Both the position numbers and the translations under genes were made by a program. Of a DNA stretch of 64,000 nt, positions 62,027 to 64,000 are shown one piece after another. This stretch comes from Halobacterium sp. DL1 (GTDB lineage: Archaea; Halobacteriota; Halobacteria; Halobacteriales; Halobacteriaceae): positions 2,424,216 through 2,488,215 of the forward strand of contig CP007060.1 in NCBI GenBank assembly GCA_000230955.3. The letters are read 5' to 3'. How positions within the stretch are numbered: the first letter of the stretch is position 1; every line of letters starts with the position of its first letter. The notes under the pieces are model-generated. The model searched no databases. It saw only the letters and a list, made by a program, of their open reading frames with translations, and was not told the origin of the DNA.

Positions 62027-63829
62027 ATGTCCGACGCAGACACCACGGAAACCACCGGGGACCTCCGCACGCCAATCGTGGCGGTCCTCGGCCACGTCGA
62101 CCACGGGAAGACCAGCCTCCTGGACAAGATACGCGGCTCCGCCGTCATCGAGGGCGAGGCCGGCGCCATCACCCAGCACATCGGCGCGACAGCCGTGCCG
62201 CTGGACGTGGTGTCGGAGGTCGCGGGCAGCCTCGTCGACCCGACGGAGTTCGACCTGCCGGGCCTGCTGTTCATCGACACGCCCGGCCACCACTCGTTCT
62301 CGACGCTGCGCTCGCGGGGCGGCGCGCTCGCGGACATCGCCATCCTCGTCGTGGACGTCAACGACGGCTTCCAGCCCCAGACCGAGGAGGCCATCCGCAT
62401 CCTCAAGGACACGGGGACGCCGTTCGTCGTCGCGGCGAACAAGATAGACACCGTGCCGGGGTGGAACCCCAACGAGGACTCGCCGGTCCAGCAGACCTAC
62501 GAGGCCCAGTCCGACCGCGTCAGGTCGGACCTCGACGAGAAACTGTACGAACTCATCGGCGAACTCTCCGACGCGGACTTCTCATCGGACCTCTACTGGC
62601 GCGTCCAGGACTTCCAGTCGAACATCGGCGTCATCCCGGTGTCCGCGGAGACCGGCGAGGGCGTCCCCGACCTCCTCACGGTGCTGATGGGGCTCGCACA
62701 GCGCTACATGAAGGCCGAGATGGAGGTCAACATCGACGGGCCGGGCGCCGGGACGGTCCTCGAGGTGAAAGACGAACAGGGGTTCGGGACGACCCTCGAC
62801 GTCATCCTCTACGACGGCACCGTCCGGCAGGGCGACCAGATCGTCGTCGGCGGGAAGAACGACCCCATCGTGACGGAGGTGCGCGCGCTCCTGAAGCCAC
62901 GCGAACTCGCCGAGATCCGGACGGAGAAGCGCTTCGACGACGTACCCGAGATGCAGGCCGCGGCCGGCCTGAAGATAGCGGCGCCCGACCTCGACGACGC
63001 GATGGCGGGCGCGCCGGTACGCGCCGTCGGCGACCGAGACGTCGAGACCGTCGTCGAGGAGGTGGAGGCCGAACTCGCGGAGGTCGCCGTCGAGACGGAG
63101 GAGGAAGGCGTCGTCGTGAAGGCCGACACGCTCGGCAGCCTCGAGGCGCTCGTCAACGCCCTCGAGGAGGCCGAGATTCCCGTGATGTCCGCGGAGGTCG
63201 GCGACGTCGCGCCCCGCGACGTGGCGATGGCGACCACCGTCGACGAGGAGAAACACCGCGTCCTCCTCGGGTTCAACGTCGAGGTGCTCGCGGCGGCCGA
63301 GCAGAAGGCCGAGAACGAGGACGTCAGACTGTTCGAGAGCGACGTCATCTACCAGCTCGTCGAGGAGTACGAGACGTTCGTCGACGAGCGCGAGCGCGAG
63401 CAGAAGGAGGCCATCTTCGAGAACATCGTGCGGCCCGCGCGGTTCCGCATCCTGAAGGACCACACGTTCCGCCAGAGCGACCCCGCCGTCGTCGGCGTCG
63501 AAGTGGTCTCCGGGACGCTGAAGCGCAACACGCCGGTCGGCCGCATCGAGGGCAACGAACTCGACCGCGTCGGCGTCGTGAAGGGCATCCAGGACCAGGG
63601 AGAGGACGTCGACGAAGCGCGGGCTGGCAACCGCGTCAGCGTCTCCATCGACGGGCCGACGGTCGGCCGCGACATCGAGGAGGGCGACGAACTGTGGGTC
63701 GACCTCCCGGAGAAACACGCGAAGGTCCTCGAGCAGGAACTCGCCGAGGAGATTCCCGCCGACGAGCGCGAGGCACTGAAGGCCTACCTCGAGATTCAGC
63801 GCAAGCGCGACCCCTTCTGGGGGAAGTGA
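62027..63829 (+). CDS. infB: translation initiation factor IF-2 / aIF5B
   Basis: A 600-residue archaeal aIF5B, the GTPase that promotes subunit joining and initiator tRNA positioning. G1 is GHVDHGKTS (22-30), G3 DTPGHHSF (84-91) and G4 NKID (138-141). Domain II contains [23 protein letters not shown], domain III lies near 340-440 and domain IV follows from about 470, ending [17 protein letters not shown]. It lacks an intein. An upstream in-frame ATG at 61964 overlaps the TATA box, so 62027 with its Shine-Dalgarno is preferred. Confidence 0.95.
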   Translation: MSDADTTETTGDLRTPIVAVLGHVDHGKTSLLDKIRGSAVIEGEAGAITQHIGATAVPLDVVSEVAGSLVDPTEFDLPGLLFIDTPGHHSFSTLRSRGGALADIAILVVDVNDGFQPQTEEAIRILKDTGTPFVVAANKIDTVPGWNPNEDSPVQQTYEAQSDRVRSDLDEKLYELIGELSDADFSSDLYWRVQDFQSNIGVIPVSAETGEGVPDLLTVLMGLAQRYMKAEMEVNIDGPGAGTVLEVKDEQGFGTTLDVILYDGTVRQGDQIVVGGKNDPIVTEVRALLKPRELAEIRTEKRFDDVPEMQAAAGLKIAAPDLDDAMAGAPVRAVGDRDVETVVEEVEAELAEVAVETEEEGVVVKADTLGSLEALVNALEEAEIPVMSAEVGDVAPRDVAMATTVDEEKHRVLLGFNVEVLAAAEQKAENEDVRLFESDVIYQLVEEYETFVDEREREQKEAIFENIVRPARFRILKDHTFRQSDPAVVGVEVVSGTLKRNTPVGRIEGNELDRVGVVKGIQDQGEDVDEARAGNRVSVSIDGPTVGRDIEEGDELWVDLPEKHAKVLEQELAEEIPADEREALKAYLEIQRKRDPFWGK

Positions 63830-63906
63830 GGCCCGGAGACTGACACGCGGCGGAGAGTAGAATGTTAGTCTCCAGCGGTCCTACGCCCCACTGCGAGGTG
63901 GATTGT

Positions 63907-64000
63907 ATGCGAGCCGACCAGCCAATCGACAGTCGAATCGCACGTGAGCTGGGCGACTCCGTCGCGCCGACTCCCGACTACCGCAAAGAACTGCAGAACT
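63907..64000 (+). CDS. start of an unidentified gene, cut by window edge
   Basis: An ATG at 63907, preceded by GAGGTGG six bases upstream, opens a frame MRADQPIDSRIARELGDSVA... that runs to the window edge (31 residues). The sequence is polar and not enough to name a family. The Shine-Dalgarno-like element and the continuing frame support a real gene. Confidence 0.5.
   Translation, partial: MRADQPIDSRIARELGDSVAPTPDYRKELQN

Overview
This window is haloarchaeal chromosome (class Halobacteria). It is GC-rich and the proteins are strongly acidic (Asp/Glu rich). Most genes start leaderless, with a TATA-like box about 25-30 bases before the ATG or GTG. The gene content is archaeal: CetZ tubulin, archaeosine tRNA modification, TrmY/Pus10, NOB1, NucS, HalOD1 and MEDS/PAS signalling proteins, siroheme decarboxylase and coenzyme F420 synthesis. 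The species cannot be fixed from the window alone.

Layout. 1-6500: a truncated thioredoxin-like (DUF255) protein, FxsA, tRNA-Ile(GAT), small membrane proteins, a fused siroheme decarboxylase (AhbA-AhbB), a TrpD-like protein, a cyclophilin and a 3-Cys ferredoxin. 6500-9800: tRNA-Leu(TAA) followed by a duplicated tRNA tail, a secreted cupredoxin/PQQ sugar dehydrogenase, and a pair of FluC/CrcB fluoride channels. 9900-15100: TrkA flanked by two stand-alone RAM-domain proteins, an orphan E1-alpha dehydrogenase, thymidylate kinase and an NDUFA9-like epimerase. 15100-23000: cetZ, two unknown membrane proteins, cofC, cofG and cofH (F420/FO synthesis), then purC and a VanZ-like protein. 23100-26900: RaSEA, a MOSC protein, purS-purQ and purU.

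27000-35600: two alkaline-phosphatase/sulfatase-superfamily proteins, a UPF0104 flippase-like protein, a CBS protein, ArcS, a beta-propeller protein and TgtA. TgtA, ArcS and RaSEA together supply the archaeosine-15 pathway. 36000-42600: NUDIX, a P-loop kinase, an internally duplicated unknown protein, a frameshifted MEDS-PAS histidine kinase, Lrp, HalOD1, a 54-residue zinc-knuckle protein and an APH-like kinase. 42700-49300 is the accessory stretch. It holds an AT-rich membrane gene split by an ISH1-like IS5-family element with an 8-bp target duplication, tRNA-Pro(CGG), katG, a TIGR00725 protein, trmY, and an AT-rich pair encoding a TraB-like membrane protein and a small membrane protein. 49300-64000 is housekeeping: pus10, rnhB, nucS, a histidine kinase, secD-secF, pgi, a CPBP protease, NOB1, a PRC-barrel protein and aIF5B/IF2 (infB), ending in a partial gene.

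The most unusual feature is a family of intergenic long-hairpin elements at about 22.95, 35.7-35.95, 57.5-57.8 and 61.8 kb. In the four large copies an outer frame (GAAAGGGGC ... GGGGCTTTC) and a loop core (GCAAGCAC ... CAGCGAGTC) are recognisable between copies. The 12-bp stem between them differs in every copy yet stays self-complementary. At two loci two such hairpins sit head to head around the same 13-base core. This looks like a structured RNA or a DNA-hairpin element and is the best candidate here for something undescribed.
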